In this document: piece by piece, positions 1 through 9,494 of the stretch | How positions within the stretch are numbered: position 1 is the stretch's first letter | Layout of the letters: every line of letters starts with the position of its first letter | Source: Nocardioides sediminis | GTDB taxonomy: Bacteria; Actinomycetota; Actinomycetes; Propionibacteriales; Nocardioidaceae | Direction: 5' to 3' | NCBI RefSeq assembly: GCF_003047295.1 | Contig: NZ_PZYZ01000002.1 | Span: 806,001-870,000 of the forward strand | Length of the DNA stretch: 64,000 nt | Notes under the pieces: generated by a model | The model's input: only the letters and a program-made list of their open reading frames with translations | Databases searched by the model: none | What the model was told of the DNA's origin: nothing | Translations under genes and position numbers: made by a program

Positions 1-891
1 GAGCCGGGCCCCACCGAGCAGGCCGACGACACCCTGCTCCTGCTCACGCTGTGCTGCCACCCGTCGCTCTCGCCGACCTCCGCGGTGGCTCTCGCCCTGC
101 GTGCGGTCGGCGGCCTGACGACGGCCCAGGTCGCGGAGGCGTTCCTCGTCCCGCAGGCGACGATGGCGCAGCGGATCAGCCGGGCCAAGGCGACCATCCG
201 CGACGTGCCGCTCGACCGGCCGGGCGACCTCGCCGCAGTGCTCCGCGTGCTCTACCTGGTCTTCCACACCGGCCACCGCGGGCAGGTCGACCTCGCGGCC
301 GAGGCCATCCGGCTGACCCGCCAGCTCACCCTGGCCAGCCCGGAGCCCGAGGTCCGCGGGCTGCTCGCCCTGATGCTGCTGCACCACGCGCGCGACGCGG
401 CCCGGTGGCACGAGGGGCGGCTGGTGCCGCTGGACCGCCAGGACCGGAGCCTGTGGGACACCGCGGAGATCGCCGAGGGCGTGGGGCTCGTGCAGTCGGC
501 GCTGGCGCAGGGGCGGCCGGGGGAGTACCAGCTCCATGCCGCGATCGCCGCCCTGCACGACGACGCCGCCACCTGGGAGGAGACCGACTGGCCGCAAGTC
601 CTCGGCTGGTACGACGACCTGGTCGCCCTCGCCGGCAACCCCATCGCCCGACTCGGCCGCCTGGTCGCGCTCGCCCACGCCGAGGGCCCGGCGGCGGCGC
701 TCGCCGAGCACGCGGCGCTGGAGGACGAGGTGGGCACCACCGCGCAGTTCCACGCGGTCCGCGCCCACCTGCTCGAGCTGGCCGGCGACCGCGACGGTGC
801 GGCGGCGGCGTACTCCGAGGCAGCGGGCCTCACCACCAGCGCCCCCGAGCGCGACCACCTGGTCCGGAGCGCGGCGGCGCTGCGGTCCTAG
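1..891 (+). CDS. ECF sigma factor with C-terminal TPR-like extension (ECF42-type), 5' end missing
   Basis: The frame is open from the first base, so sigma region 2 and the start lie outside the window. The visible part begins with a CCHPSLSP motif followed by a region 4 helix-turn-helix (LTTAQVAEAFLVPQATMAQR) ending RAKATIRD. About 200 further residues carry the DUF6596-type signature: EGRLVPLDRQDRSLWD, then GEYQLHAAIAALHDDA, then TDWPQVLGWYDDL, finishing in a TPR-like helical stretch. This layout is typical of ECF42 sigma factors, in which the extension replaces an anti-sigma factor. These factors are usually encoded beside a DGPF (YCII-like) protein, which would be to the left here. The target promoters cannot be told from the sequence. 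Family assignment is firm. Confidence 0.9.
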   Translation, partial: EPGPTEQADDTLLLLTLCCHPSLSPTSAVALALRAVGGLTTAQVAEAFLVPQATMAQRISRAKATIRDVPLDRPGDLAAVLRVLYLVFHTGHRGQVDLAAEAIRLTRQLTLASPEPEVRGLLALMLLHHARDAARWHEGRLVPLDRQDRSLWDTAEIAEGVGLVQSALAQGRPGEYQLHAAIAALHDDAATWEETDWPQVLGWYDDLVALAGNPIARLGRLVALAHAEGPAAALAEHAALEDEVGTTAQFHAVRAHLLELAGDRDGAAAAYSEAAGLTTSAPERDHLVRSAAALRS

Positions 892-972
892 GGTTCGTGG
901 CGCCGCAGCGTGGCGTGGAAGAATGGCGCGACCGTCGTACCGTCCTCATGTAGTCGTTGCAGAAAGTCGCCC

Positions 973-2843
<1,871 letters not shown>

Positions 2844-2844
<1 letters not shown>

Positions 2845-3362
2845 TGGCGACCGTGGTCCGCTCTGCCGACGTCGCACCTCAGCCGTGGACGAACGGCGGG
2901 GGTACGACGCGTGAGCTGCTGCTCGGCCCCGACGGGTCGTGGCGGGTCAGCCTGGCCGACGTCGACACGGACGGCCCGTTCTCGACCTTCCCCGGCCGGC
3001 ACCGCCTGCTCACCGTGGTCGACGGGCCCGTGCTGCGGCTGGTCGTCGACGGCGAGGAGGTCCTCGTCGAGCCGCGCCGGCCGTTCGCCTTCGACGGCGG
3101 CGCCGAGGTCTCGGCCTCCGTCCCGGAGGGGCCGGTGCGGGTGCTCAACGTGATCGCCGAGCCGGCGGTCGAGGCGTTCGTGACGGTGCTCGAGCTCGGG
3201 CGCACCTCGGCCCTCCCGCTCGCCGACGACCAGGCGGCGCTGGTGCTCCAGGGCCGGGCGTCGGCCGGGGACGCCGAGGCGGCGGCGTACGACCTCGTAG
3301 TGGGGCCGGGCGACGTCTCCGGCCGGTGCACGCTCGCCGTGGTCACCCTCCAGCGCCGCTAG
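2844..3362 (+). CDS. HutD/Ves family cupin protein
   Basis: Small (172 residues) HutD/Ves-family protein. The N-terminus has the family signature PWTNGGGTTREL, followed by WRVSLADVDTDGPFSTFPG and a bicupin-like alternation of short strands. HutD proteins are often found with histidine utilisation genes and are thought to bind a small ligand, but no hut gene is nearby, so the role here is open. GTG 2844 shares one base with the lepA stop codon (TAGTG); GTG 2853 is an alternative start. The 3' end overlaps the convergent winged-helix gene by four bases, leaving no room for a terminator. Confidence 0.82.
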
Positions 3363-4444
3363 ACCCGCTCGCGGGTGAGGATCACGTCGGTGACCGTGAT
3401 GCCGAGCGCCGCCTCGAGCCCGGCGACCGGCCCGTCGAGCTCGGCCTTGCGCGGCCTGCGGGTGCCGGCGAACCAGACGACCTCCAGCGGCCGTCGCGTG
3501 CCGGAGCCGGCCGCCCGCCACCAGCCGGTGATCCGGCCGTCGACCAGCAGCGGCGGCAGCACCATCCCGTTGTTCTGGATCCACAGCCGTCGCAGGTGGG
3601 CGGGCTCGGCGAACCGCTCCCGGGCGGCGGGGTCGTAGCCGCACATGAGGGCGTCGAACTCCGGCAGCAGCCGCACCCCGTCCACCGCGCGGGGCGCAGG
3701 GGCATCCGGGAGGTCGACGTAGGTCCGGCCGTCGGGGCCGACCTCGCCGTCGAGGCCCAGCTCGTCGAGGACCTCGTCGACGACGCGCAGCCCCAGCTTG
3801 GACCACCACGCCAGGTCCTGCCGGGACGCGGGACCGTGGCACCGCAGGTGGAGGTGCACGGCGTCGGCCGGCGTCGCGGGCACGGCCGGGAGGAGCGTGC
3901 GGTAGACCGGCGCACCCTGTCCGGCCCAGTCGCCGTTGACCGGACGCCGGACGAGCCCGCCGTGCCCGAAGGCGAGGTATCGCCCCGCCTGCTGGCCGGT
4001 GACGTCGTCACGCCCCTCGTGCGCCAGCAGCCACCGGTGGAGGTGCTCCTGGAGCTCGTCGGTGCTGCGCCAGTCCGCCGCGAACCGCTCGGTGTCGGCC
4101 CACAGGTCCTCGACCGTGCTCCGCTCGAGCCCGAGCATGCGTTGCCGCAGGGTGCGCTGGCCGACGCGGGTGGCCGCGCCCAGGACGGCGTACTGCTCGG
4201 GGGTCGCGGTGTGGACCGTGCCGCGGATGGTGCTGCCGCGCACGATGGTGCCGTCCTCGTACGCCGCGCCGACGGCGTCGCGCGTCACCCCCGGGAACCG
4301 GGCCGCGAGCCCGAGGAACGGGGAGCGGGCCGTCTGGGACTGCACCGGACCGACGAGGTCGATCATCCCCGGGACCTCCGGGGTGGTGGCCGGGAACTGG
4401 CGGGCCAGCGCGAGGCCGGCCAGGTCCTCCCACGTGAGGGTCAC
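3359..4444 (-). CDS. Winged helix DNA-binding domain protein (HTH_42 family)
   Basis: A 361-residue protein of the winged-helix DNA-binding-domain family (PF06224), which includes YcaQ/AlkX-type DNA glycosylases in its wider group. Visible family features are an N-terminal helical region with LVGPVQSQTARSPFLGLAARF, TIVRGSTIRGTVHTA, and a C-terminal ITGWWRA segment. The close paralogues in actinomycetes are uncharacterised, so a DNA repair role is inference. The gene stands alone. The GTG start lies six bases after a TAGCGT hexamer (4456-4451 on the minus strand) with no Shine-Dalgarno, as expected for a leaderless mRNA. Confidence 0.85.
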   Translation of the reverse strand: MTLTWEDLAGLALARQFPATTPEVPGMIDLVGPVQSQTARSPFLGLAARFPGVTRDAVGAAYEDGTIVRGSTIRGTVHTATPEQYAVLGAATRVGQRTLRQRMLGLERSTVEDLWADTERFAADWRSTDELQEHLHRWLLAHEGRDDVTGQQAGRYLAFGHGGLVRRPVNGDWAGQGAPVYRTLLPAVPATPADAVHLHLRCHGPASRQDLAWWSKLGLRVVDEVLDELGLDGEVGPDGRTYVDLPDAPAPRAVDGVRLLPEFDALMCGYDPAARERFAEPAHLRRLWIQNNGMVLPPLLVDGRITGWWRAAGSGTRRPLEVVWFAGTRRPRKAELDGPVAGLEAALGITVTDVILTRERV

Positions 4445-4482
4445 GCGGCCACGCTAGTGACCGAGGAGGACAGGTGCTGTCC

Positions 4483-5052
4483 TCAGGACGGACGCCAGCC
4501 CGGGTCGCGCCCGAGTCGCGCGAGCAGCCGGTCGGTGGCCGACGCGTCGTCGGCGACGGGGACGGCGGCCGAGCAGACGCCCTCGGAGTAGAGCGCGTCG
4601 CCCCAGCCGTCGGCCGTCGCGTGCAGGGCGGCGGCCTCGCCCTCGCTGACCGACCAGTCCTGGCCGGTCGCTCGGGCGACGTCCGAGCCGTGCACGACCA
4701 GGTCCCAGCCGTAGAAGTCGGCCATGGTCGCCGCGATCGTCGTACGCCCGAAGTACCCGTCGTACTCCCGCTCGGCCACGCCGTCCCGGGCCAGCACGTC
4801 GGCGACGGCGGCGGCGTGGGTGCGCCACGCGGCGGCCGGGTCGCCGAGGTCGGGCGCGACGCCGACGTCGAGGCCCTGGCGGGCCAGGAAGTCACGCTCG
4901 GTCCCGATGGTGTGGGCGACGACGTCGCGCACGGTCCACCCGTCGCAGGGGGTGGCGGCGTCCCACCGCTCGCCGGCGGCGTCGAGGATGGCCGCGAAGG
5001 TCGTGGCCCGGTCGGTGAAGTGCTGTGCTGTCTGCGTCGCTGTCGATGTCAT
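4483..5052 (-). CDS. DinB-fold maleylpyruvate isomerase N-terminal domain protein (TIGR03086-like)
   Basis: A 189-residue four-helix DinB-fold protein. The WDAATPCDGWTVRDVVAHTIG segment is the hallmark of the mycothiol-dependent maleylpyruvate isomerase N-terminal family and supplies one metal-ligand histidine. A later FYGWDLVVHGSDVARATGQD segment supplies another. Members probably bind a divalent metal and may use mycothiol, the actinobacterial thiol; the substrate of this one cannot be predicted. It faces the AraC gene across 50 bp, so that regulator may control it. The start is ATG 5052, preceded by a weak GAGCGT hexamer six bases upstream. Confidence 0.85.
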   Translation of the reverse strand: MTSTATQTAQHFTDRATTFAAILDAAGERWDAATPCDGWTVRDVVAHTIGTERDFLARQGLDVGVAPDLGDPAAAWRTHAAAVADVLARDGVAEREYDGYFGRTTIAATMADFYGWDLVVHGSDVARATGQDWSVSEGEAAALHATADGWGDALYSEGVCSAAVPVADDASATDRLLARLGRDPGWRPS

Positions 5053-5087
5053 GTCGCCACGCTCGCAGGCCGCCGTCGGTGGATCTT

Positions 5088-5102
5088 GTGATAATCCGAC
5101 AC
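5088..5102 (+). promoter_or_regulatory. Leaderless promoter of the AraC gene
   Basis: TTGTGATAAT at 5086-5095 has a near-consensus -10 (GATAAT 5090-5095). Seven bases separate it from ATG 5103, so transcription would begin at or next to the A of the start codon. No Shine-Dalgarno is present. There is no convincing -35. Confidence 0.6.
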
Positions 5103-5936
5103 ATGCCGGCCACCGGGGGAGCGCGACCCGTCGACCCGGTCGACCGCGCCCACCTGACGGGGGTGACCCGCCCCTCGCCGCCGATCCACCGCTACGGGCC
5201 GTCGCCGCACCTCGCGGACCTGGTCGACCGCTACTGGATCCCCGTGTGGTCGCTGGCCGAGCCGTCGACGCAGAGCACGCTCCAGCACCCCGTCTGCCTG
5301 CTGGTGGTCAGCAACACCTACGCCCGGATGTACGGCGTGGTGCGCGGCCGCTCGAGCGTCACGCTGGAGGGCGACGGCTGGGCGGTGGGCACGATGCTCA
5401 CCCCGGCCGCCGGCCGCCTGGTCCTCGGGCGGTCCGTGGCCACGGTCACCGACACCCACCTCGACCTGGCCGAGGTGGCCTCCCTCGACGCCCACGCGCT
5501 GGTCGCCGAGGTGCGGGCGGCCATGGCGACCGACCCCCACGACCCGGACGCCCACACGCTCGCGGTCGCGGCGGTCGAGCAGCGCCTGGCGGCCCACCTC
5601 CCGGTCGACGAGCAGGGCCTGCTCGTCAACGAGCTCGTCGCGTGGTTGCGCGAGCACCCCGAGGTGACCCGCGTGGCCGACCTCGCCGCCCACGCGGGCC
5701 TGAGCGAGCGCAGCCTCCAGCGCCTCATCGAGCAACGGGTCGGGCTCAGCCCGAAGTGGCTGATCCAGCGCCGCCGCCTGCACGACGCCGTCGAGGGCCT
5801 CAAGGCCGGCGAGCAGTCGCTGGCCGACATGGCCGCCCGGCTGGGGTACGCCGACCAGGCCCACTTCACCCATGACTTCCGGACGGTCACGGGGATGACG
5901 CCCGGGGAGTTCCTCGGCGACCAGCCGCGCCGCTGA
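5103..5936 (+). CDS. AraC family transcriptional regulator
   Basis: A 277-residue regulator. The first 150 residues match the DUF6597-type ligand or regulatory region (YGPSPHLADLVDRYWIPVW). The C-terminus is a canonical AraC double helix-turn-helix: VADLAAHAGLSERSLQRLIE, then SLADMAARLGYADQAHFTHDFR and GMTPGEF. ATG 5103 is preferred to an upstream ATG at 5025, because it sits at the predicted transcription start and the longer version would overlap the divergent gene. Its likely target is the divergent DinB-fold gene; the inducer is unknown. Confidence 0.9.
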   Translation: MPATGGARPVDPVDRAHLTGVTRPSPPIHRYGPSPHLADLVDRYWIPVWSLAEPSTQSTLQHPVCLLVVSNTYARMYGVVRGRSSVTLEGDGWAVGTMLTPAAGRLVLGRSVATVTDTHLDLAEVASLDAHALVAEVRAAMATDPHDPDAHTLAVAAVEQRLAAHLPVDEQGLLVNELVAWLREHPEVTRVADLAAHAGLSERSLQRLIEQRVGLSPKWLIQRRRLHDAVEGLKAGEQSLADMAARLGYADQAHFTHDFRTVTGMTPGEFLGDQPRR

Positions 5937-5948
5937 GATCGGCGTACG

Positions 5949-6389
5949 TCACCACCACGAGTAGCGGCCGTGCAGCCGCCCGAGACGCGACGGCACCGGC
6001 GCCTCCCCGGAGGTCGCGGTGCGCTGGTGGACCAGCCGGAGCACCTCGGCCAGCGTCGGGTCGTGCCAGCGCTCGTCCTCGTCCGCATCGAGCAGGGCAG
6101 GCATCGGTCCGCCGCGTCGGTGCCGGCGAGCGGCCGGCCGCGGACGCCCTTCGACGTGCTCGATGACACCGAGCACGAGGTGCGCGTCCGCCAGGGGCGC
6201 GCCCGGCCAGAGGAGCTCCATCCCCTCGGGCGCTGACCGGAGCTCCGCGAAGCGCGGAGCGAGGTCGGCGACCACCGACGCCGGGAGCTCCAGGGCGACG
6301 GGCCACAGGGCGTCCTCCCCGTACCACCAGAGCACGCGCGCCAGGGAGAGCGGCGAGGTGATGACGTAGCTGATCGCTGTCGGGAGCAC
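5949..6389 (-). CDS. Hypothetical protein, unrecognised
   Basis: A 146-residue protein I do not recognise. The first 100 residues mix hydrophobic and acidic segments (TSPLSLARVLWWYGEDALWP, then ELPASVVADLAPRFAELRS). An arginine-rich stretch (RPRPAARRHRRGG) and an aromatic end (GRYSWW) follow. There is no signal peptide or clear membrane helix. GTG 6389 is supported by a GAGAAT hexamer six bases upstream (6401-6396 on the minus strand). Much longer readings of this frame have no support. It converges on the AraC gene and diverges from the MFS unit. Confidence 0.65.
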   Translation of the reverse strand: MLPTAISYVITSPLSLARVLWWYGEDALWPVALELPASVVADLAPRFAELRSAPEGMELLWPGAPLADAHLVLGVIEHVEGRPRPAARRHRRGGPMPALLDADEDERWHDPTLAEVLRLVHQRTATSGEAPVPSRLGRLHGRYSWW

Positions 6390-6449
6390 GGTGTCATTCT
6401 CCCCGGCACCGCGCCTGGGGCACGGACGGCTCGGGGCAGCGCGCGACGC

Positions 6450-6462
6450 TAGGGTCGGCTCC
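6450..6462 (+). promoter_or_regulatory. Leaderless promoter upstream of the MFS unit
   Basis: TAGGGT at 6450-6455 is followed by seven bases and ATG 6463. This is the spacing repeated at many starts in the window, and it places the transcription start on the short ORF rather than on the transporter itself. Confidence 0.55.
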
Positions 6463-6507
6463 ATGCCTGTCGCCCTCGGAGTCAACGTGCGTCCGGGCTG
6501 CCCGTGA
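6463..6507 (+). CDS. Putative 14-residue leader peptide upstream of the MFS transporter
   Basis: ATG 6463 opens a 14-codon frame reading MPVALGVNVRPGCP. Its TGA (6505-6507) overlaps the GTG start of the transporter (6504-6506) as GTGA. It would be translated first from a leaderless transcript starting at the TAGGGT promoter. Its overlap with the next start is what translational coupling needs. Whether the peptide senses anything is unknown; an alternative is that it simply delivers ribosomes to the weak GTG start. Too short for homology evidence. Confidence 0.45.
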   Translation: MPVALGVNVRPGCP

Positions 6508-8531
6508 CCGCCACGACGACGACCGTCGAGACCGAGCGCCCGCGTCGCTCGGGGCTGATCGTCCTGGTCCTGTCGCTGTGCGGCACGGCCGTGTCGCTGA
6601 TGCAGACGCTGGTCGTGCCGCTGCTGCCGGACTTCCCCCGGCTGCTGGACACCAGCTCCGACAACGCCTCCTGGCTGGTGACGGTCACCCTTCTCACCAG
6701 CGCGGTGGCGACGCCCATCCTCTCCCGGCTCGCCGACATGCACGGCAAGCGCCGGATGATCCTGGTCTCGCTGGTCGCCCTGCTCGCGGGCTCCTTGCTC
6801 GGTGCCGTGGGCGACTCGCTCGAGGTGCTCATCGCCGCCCGGGTGCTGCAGGGCTTCGCCCCCGCGCTGATCCCCATCGGCATCTCCACGATGCGCGACG
6901 AGCTGCCGCCGGAGCGGATCGGCGGGGCGGTCGCGCTGATGAGCGCGACGCTCGGCATCGGCGGAGCGGTGGGGCTGCCGCTCTCCGGGGTGATCTACGA
7001 GGCATTCGGCTGGCAGGCGGTCTTCTGGGGCAGCGTGGTCATGTCCGTCGTGATGCTGGCGCTCGTCCTCACCGTGGTGCCCGAATCGGGCGTGCGGACG
7101 CCCGGGCGCTTCGACTGGCTGGGCGCCATCCTGATGTCCATCGCCTTGACGGCCCTGCTGCTGGGCATCTCCAAGGGCGGCGTGTGGGGCTGGACGTCGC
7201 AGTGGACCCTGCTGTCCTTCACGGTGGCGGTGCTGTTCTTCGCGCTGTGGGCTCCCTGGGAGCTGCGCACCGGCGAGCCGCTCGTCGACCTGCGCACCTC
7301 GACGCGCCGCCCGGTGCTGCTCACCAACGTCGCGTCGCTGCTGGCCGGCTTCGCCATGTTCGCGAACCTGCTCGTCGCCACCCAGCAGCTGCAGATCCCC
7401 GTCGAGTCGGGTGTCGGGTTCGGCCTCGGGGTCACCGAGGCCGGTCTGGCGATGCTGCCCGGCGGCGTGCTGATGGTCCTGATGGCGCCGGTGTCCGCAT
7501 CCGTCACCCGGAGGTTCGGCGCGCGCACCACCCTGATCGCCGGGCTGTGCATCACGGGCTTCGGGTACGTCGTGCGGGTGCTGTTCGACGGCTCGCTCGT
7601 CGAGCTCATGGTCGGCGTCTCGATCATCTCGGTCGGCGTCGCGGTCGGCTTCGCAGCGATGCCGGTGCTCATCATGCAGTCGGTGCCGATCAGCGAGACC
7701 GCCGCCGCCAACGGGCTCAACACGGTGGTGCGCTCCATCGGGACCTCGACGTGCTCGGCGACCGTCGCCGCTGTCCTCACGGCGGGCGTCGCGGTGGGGA
7801 GCGCCTACCCGTCCGAGGCGGCGCTGCACGCCATGAGCTGGATCGCCGCGGTGGCCGCGTTCCTCGGTGCCGCGGTCGGGTTCCTCATCCCGGCCCGGCC
7901 GGCGCCCGTCCTCGCCGCCCGCCCCACGGTCCCCGGCGAACGACCCGCGGTCGCGCGGGGCGACGCCGTGCGCCGGGCCGACGTCGGTGCCGAGGTCGTC
8001 GTACGCGGTCGGGTGCAGCGCACCGACGGCAGGCCGGCGCGCCTGGCGGTGGTCTCCGTGCTGGACCGGGGCGGCCGGCAGGCCGACTGGGCACGCGCCG
8101 ACAACGACGGCCGCTGGTCGGTGGTGCTGCCCGGGCCGGGGGAGTACCTCGTCGTCTTCTCCGCGGAGGGCTGGGCCCCGCGGTCGGAGCTGCGCCAGCT
8201 CTCGTCCGGGACCGACTCGGTCCTCGAGCTCGACGAACGGCTCACGGTCGCCGGCGTCGTCTCCCGCGGCGGGTGGCCGATCGACGACGCGCTGGTCGTG
8301 CTCACCGACGCCTCGGGCGAGTCCGTGGGCGCGACCCGGACCGACGAGGGGGGTCACTACGAGCTCGGGCTGCCGCCGCTGGGTCGCTACGTCCTCACGG
8401 CACTCGACCCGCACACGGGGTTCGCCGAGTCCGAGGACGTCGTGATCAGCGCGCAACGCCGACGCTTCAACCTGGTCCTGCCCGAGCTGGCGGACCCCCA
8501 GCGGCCGGACGTCGCGGCGCCGGTGCCGTGA
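6504..8531 (+). CDS. MFS drug:H+ antiporter-like transporter fused to carboxypeptidase-regulatory-like domains
   Basis: A 675-residue protein in two parts. Residues 1 to about 470 are a DHA2-type major facilitator with about 14 membrane helices, the motif A-like loop RLADMHGKRR after the second helix, and the LSGVIYEAFGWQAVFW region, as in multidrug exporters. Residues from about 480 to 675 are soluble and contain two beta-sandwich repeats with carboxypeptidase-regulatory-like signatures: GRVQRTDGRPARLAVVSVLD...DGRWSVVLPGPGEYLVVFSA, and then VAGVVSRGGWPIDDALVVL...GGHYELGLPPLGRYVLTA. The tail could act as a docking or ligand-binding module. GTG 6504 is chosen because it begins just before the hydrophobic core and overlaps the leader-peptide stop. 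The substrate is unknown. Confidence 0.88.
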   Translation: MTATTTTVETERPRRSGLIVLVLSLCGTAVSLMQTLVVPLLPDFPRLLDTSSDNASWLVTVTLLTSAVATPILSRLADMHGKRRMILVSLVALLAGSLLGAVGDSLEVLIAARVLQGFAPALIPIGISTMRDELPPERIGGAVALMSATLGIGGAVGLPLSGVIYEAFGWQAVFWGSVVMSVVMLALVLTVVPESGVRTPGRFDWLGAILMSIALTALLLGISKGGVWGWTSQWTLLSFTVAVLFFALWAPWELRTGEPLVDLRTSTRRPVLLTNVASLLAGFAMFANLLVATQQLQIPVESGVGFGLGVTEAGLAMLPGGVLMVLMAPVSASVTRRFGARTTLIAGLCITGFGYVVRVLFDGSLVELMVGVSIISVGVAVGFAAMPVLIMQSVPISETAAANGLNTVVRSIGTSTCSATVAAVLTAGVAVGSAYPSEAALHAMSWIAAVAAFLGAAVGFLIPARPAPVLAARPTVPGERPAVARGDAVRRADVGAEVVVRGRVQRTDGRPARLAVVSVLDRGGRQADWARADNDGRWSVVLPGPGEYLVVFSAEGWAPRSELRQLSSGTDSVLELDERLTVAGVVSRGGWPIDDALVVLTDASGESVGATRTDEGGHYELGLPPLGRYVLTALDPHTGFAESEDVVISAQRRRFNLVLPELADPQRPDVAAPVP

Positions 8532-8542
8532 CCCGGCTGCGG

Positions 8543-8595
8543 ACTCGTCTCGGGAACCGAGACGAGTGGTCCAGACAGACACACCCGTTCGGGTG
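8543..8595 (+). terminator. Paired hairpins after the MFS gene
   Basis: An 11-bp perfect stem (8543-8553 with 8557-8567, loop GAA) lies 11 bases after the MFS stop. A second 6-bp stem, CACCCG/CGGGTG, follows at 8582-8587 and 8590-8595. Neither is followed by a T-run, which is common for actinobacterial terminators. They separate the transporter from the NYN gene. Confidence 0.55.
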
Positions 8596-8666
8596 ATTCC
8601 CACGTCGCGGACGGCGGCGACGCGTCATCGTCGGGGTGTCGAAGACGTCCGGGGGGATGTGCACAC

Positions 8667-9476
8667 ATGACACATGTTGAGGAGTGGCCGCCGGCCACCC
8701 GACAGGGATCGCTGGTCACCGAGCCGAAGGTGTCGCTTAGCGCGCTGGTCAGGCGGTGGCTGGCGGTCAGCGACGACCTCGAGCAGCAGGACCGCGGGGG
8801 ACCGTCGCGCGGGCAGCGCGGCGGTGACGCGAGCGCCGCGCTCGACCCGGCGCTGGTGGCGCCCGAGTCGACCGTCGAGTACCCGGAGCGCGTCGTCGAT
8901 CCGCAGGGCGCGGCTGCCCTCGGCCTCGACGAGGGGCAGGATCGCGAGGGCGTCGCCCGGGTCGCCCTGCCCCGTCGACGCCGCGGGCGGACGCGGCCGC
9001 AGCTCGCGCGGCGGTTGGCGGTGCTCATCGACGCGCGGGTGGTCACGGCGGAGTCGGCCGACGAGGTGTTCGACCTGCTGGCCGACCACGGCTCCGTCAA
9101 CGTCGCCCCTGCGTACGGCGACTGGTCGTCACCCGAGGGCCAGGAGCTGATGCCTCGGCTGCGGCACCACGGCATCCAGCCGTGCCACCAGTTCGCCCCG
9201 GCCCACGGCCGGGCCCAGGACGAGAGGTCGCTCGTCGCCCTGACCGTCGACGCGGTCGACCTGGCCCGCGACGACGCCGTGGACGCGGTGGTGCTCGTGG
9301 GTGACCTCACCTCCGCCTACCCGCTCGTCCAGCGGCTCAACGCCGCCGGGGTCGCGGTGATGGCGTTCGGTCCCTCGGACAGCCCGGAGGACGTGCGGGG
9401 GATGTGCGAGGAGTTCACGGACCTCGAGCTCCTCCACTCCGCCCCCGCCCCGAGCGCCGGCCGCCACCGCGCCTGA
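8667..9476 (+). CDS. NYN (PIN-like) domain protein with degenerate active site
   Basis: A 269-residue protein. Its first 110 residues are variable and charged, ending in an arginine-rich PRRRRGRTRP. From residue about 116 it follows the NYN/LabA fold: LAVLIDARVV, then a mid strand, VDAVDLARDDAVDAVVLVGD, then PLVQRLNAAGVAVMAFG. NYN domains are RNases that use clustered acidic residues. Here the first motif reads LIDARVV instead of the usual FIDxxN, and the usual SGDSDF reads VGDLTSAY, so some catalytic acids are missing. A binding rather than cutting role is possible. A G-run (8651-8656) lies 10 bases upstream of ATG 8667. Confidence 0.75.
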   Translation: MTHVEEWPPATRQGSLVTEPKVSLSALVRRWLAVSDDLEQQDRGGPSRGQRGGDASAALDPALVAPESTVEYPERVVDPQGAAALGLDEGQDREGVARVALPRRRRGRTRPQLARRLAVLIDARVVTAESADEVFDLLADHGSVNVAPAYGDWSSPEGQELMPRLRHHGIQPCHQFAPAHGRAQDERSLVALTVDAVDLARDDAVDAVVLVGDLTSAYPLVQRLNAAGVAVMAFGPSDSPEDVRGMCEEFTDLELLHSAPAPSAGRHRA

Positions 9477-9494
9477 CCCGGACCGGCGACGGCG

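Noticed and set aside
5949..8603. 884-codon minus-strand frame covering the MFS gene
   Set aside because: Only the last 146 codons look protein-like, and they have their own promoter-start pair at 6389. The rest is the shadow of the MFS gene.
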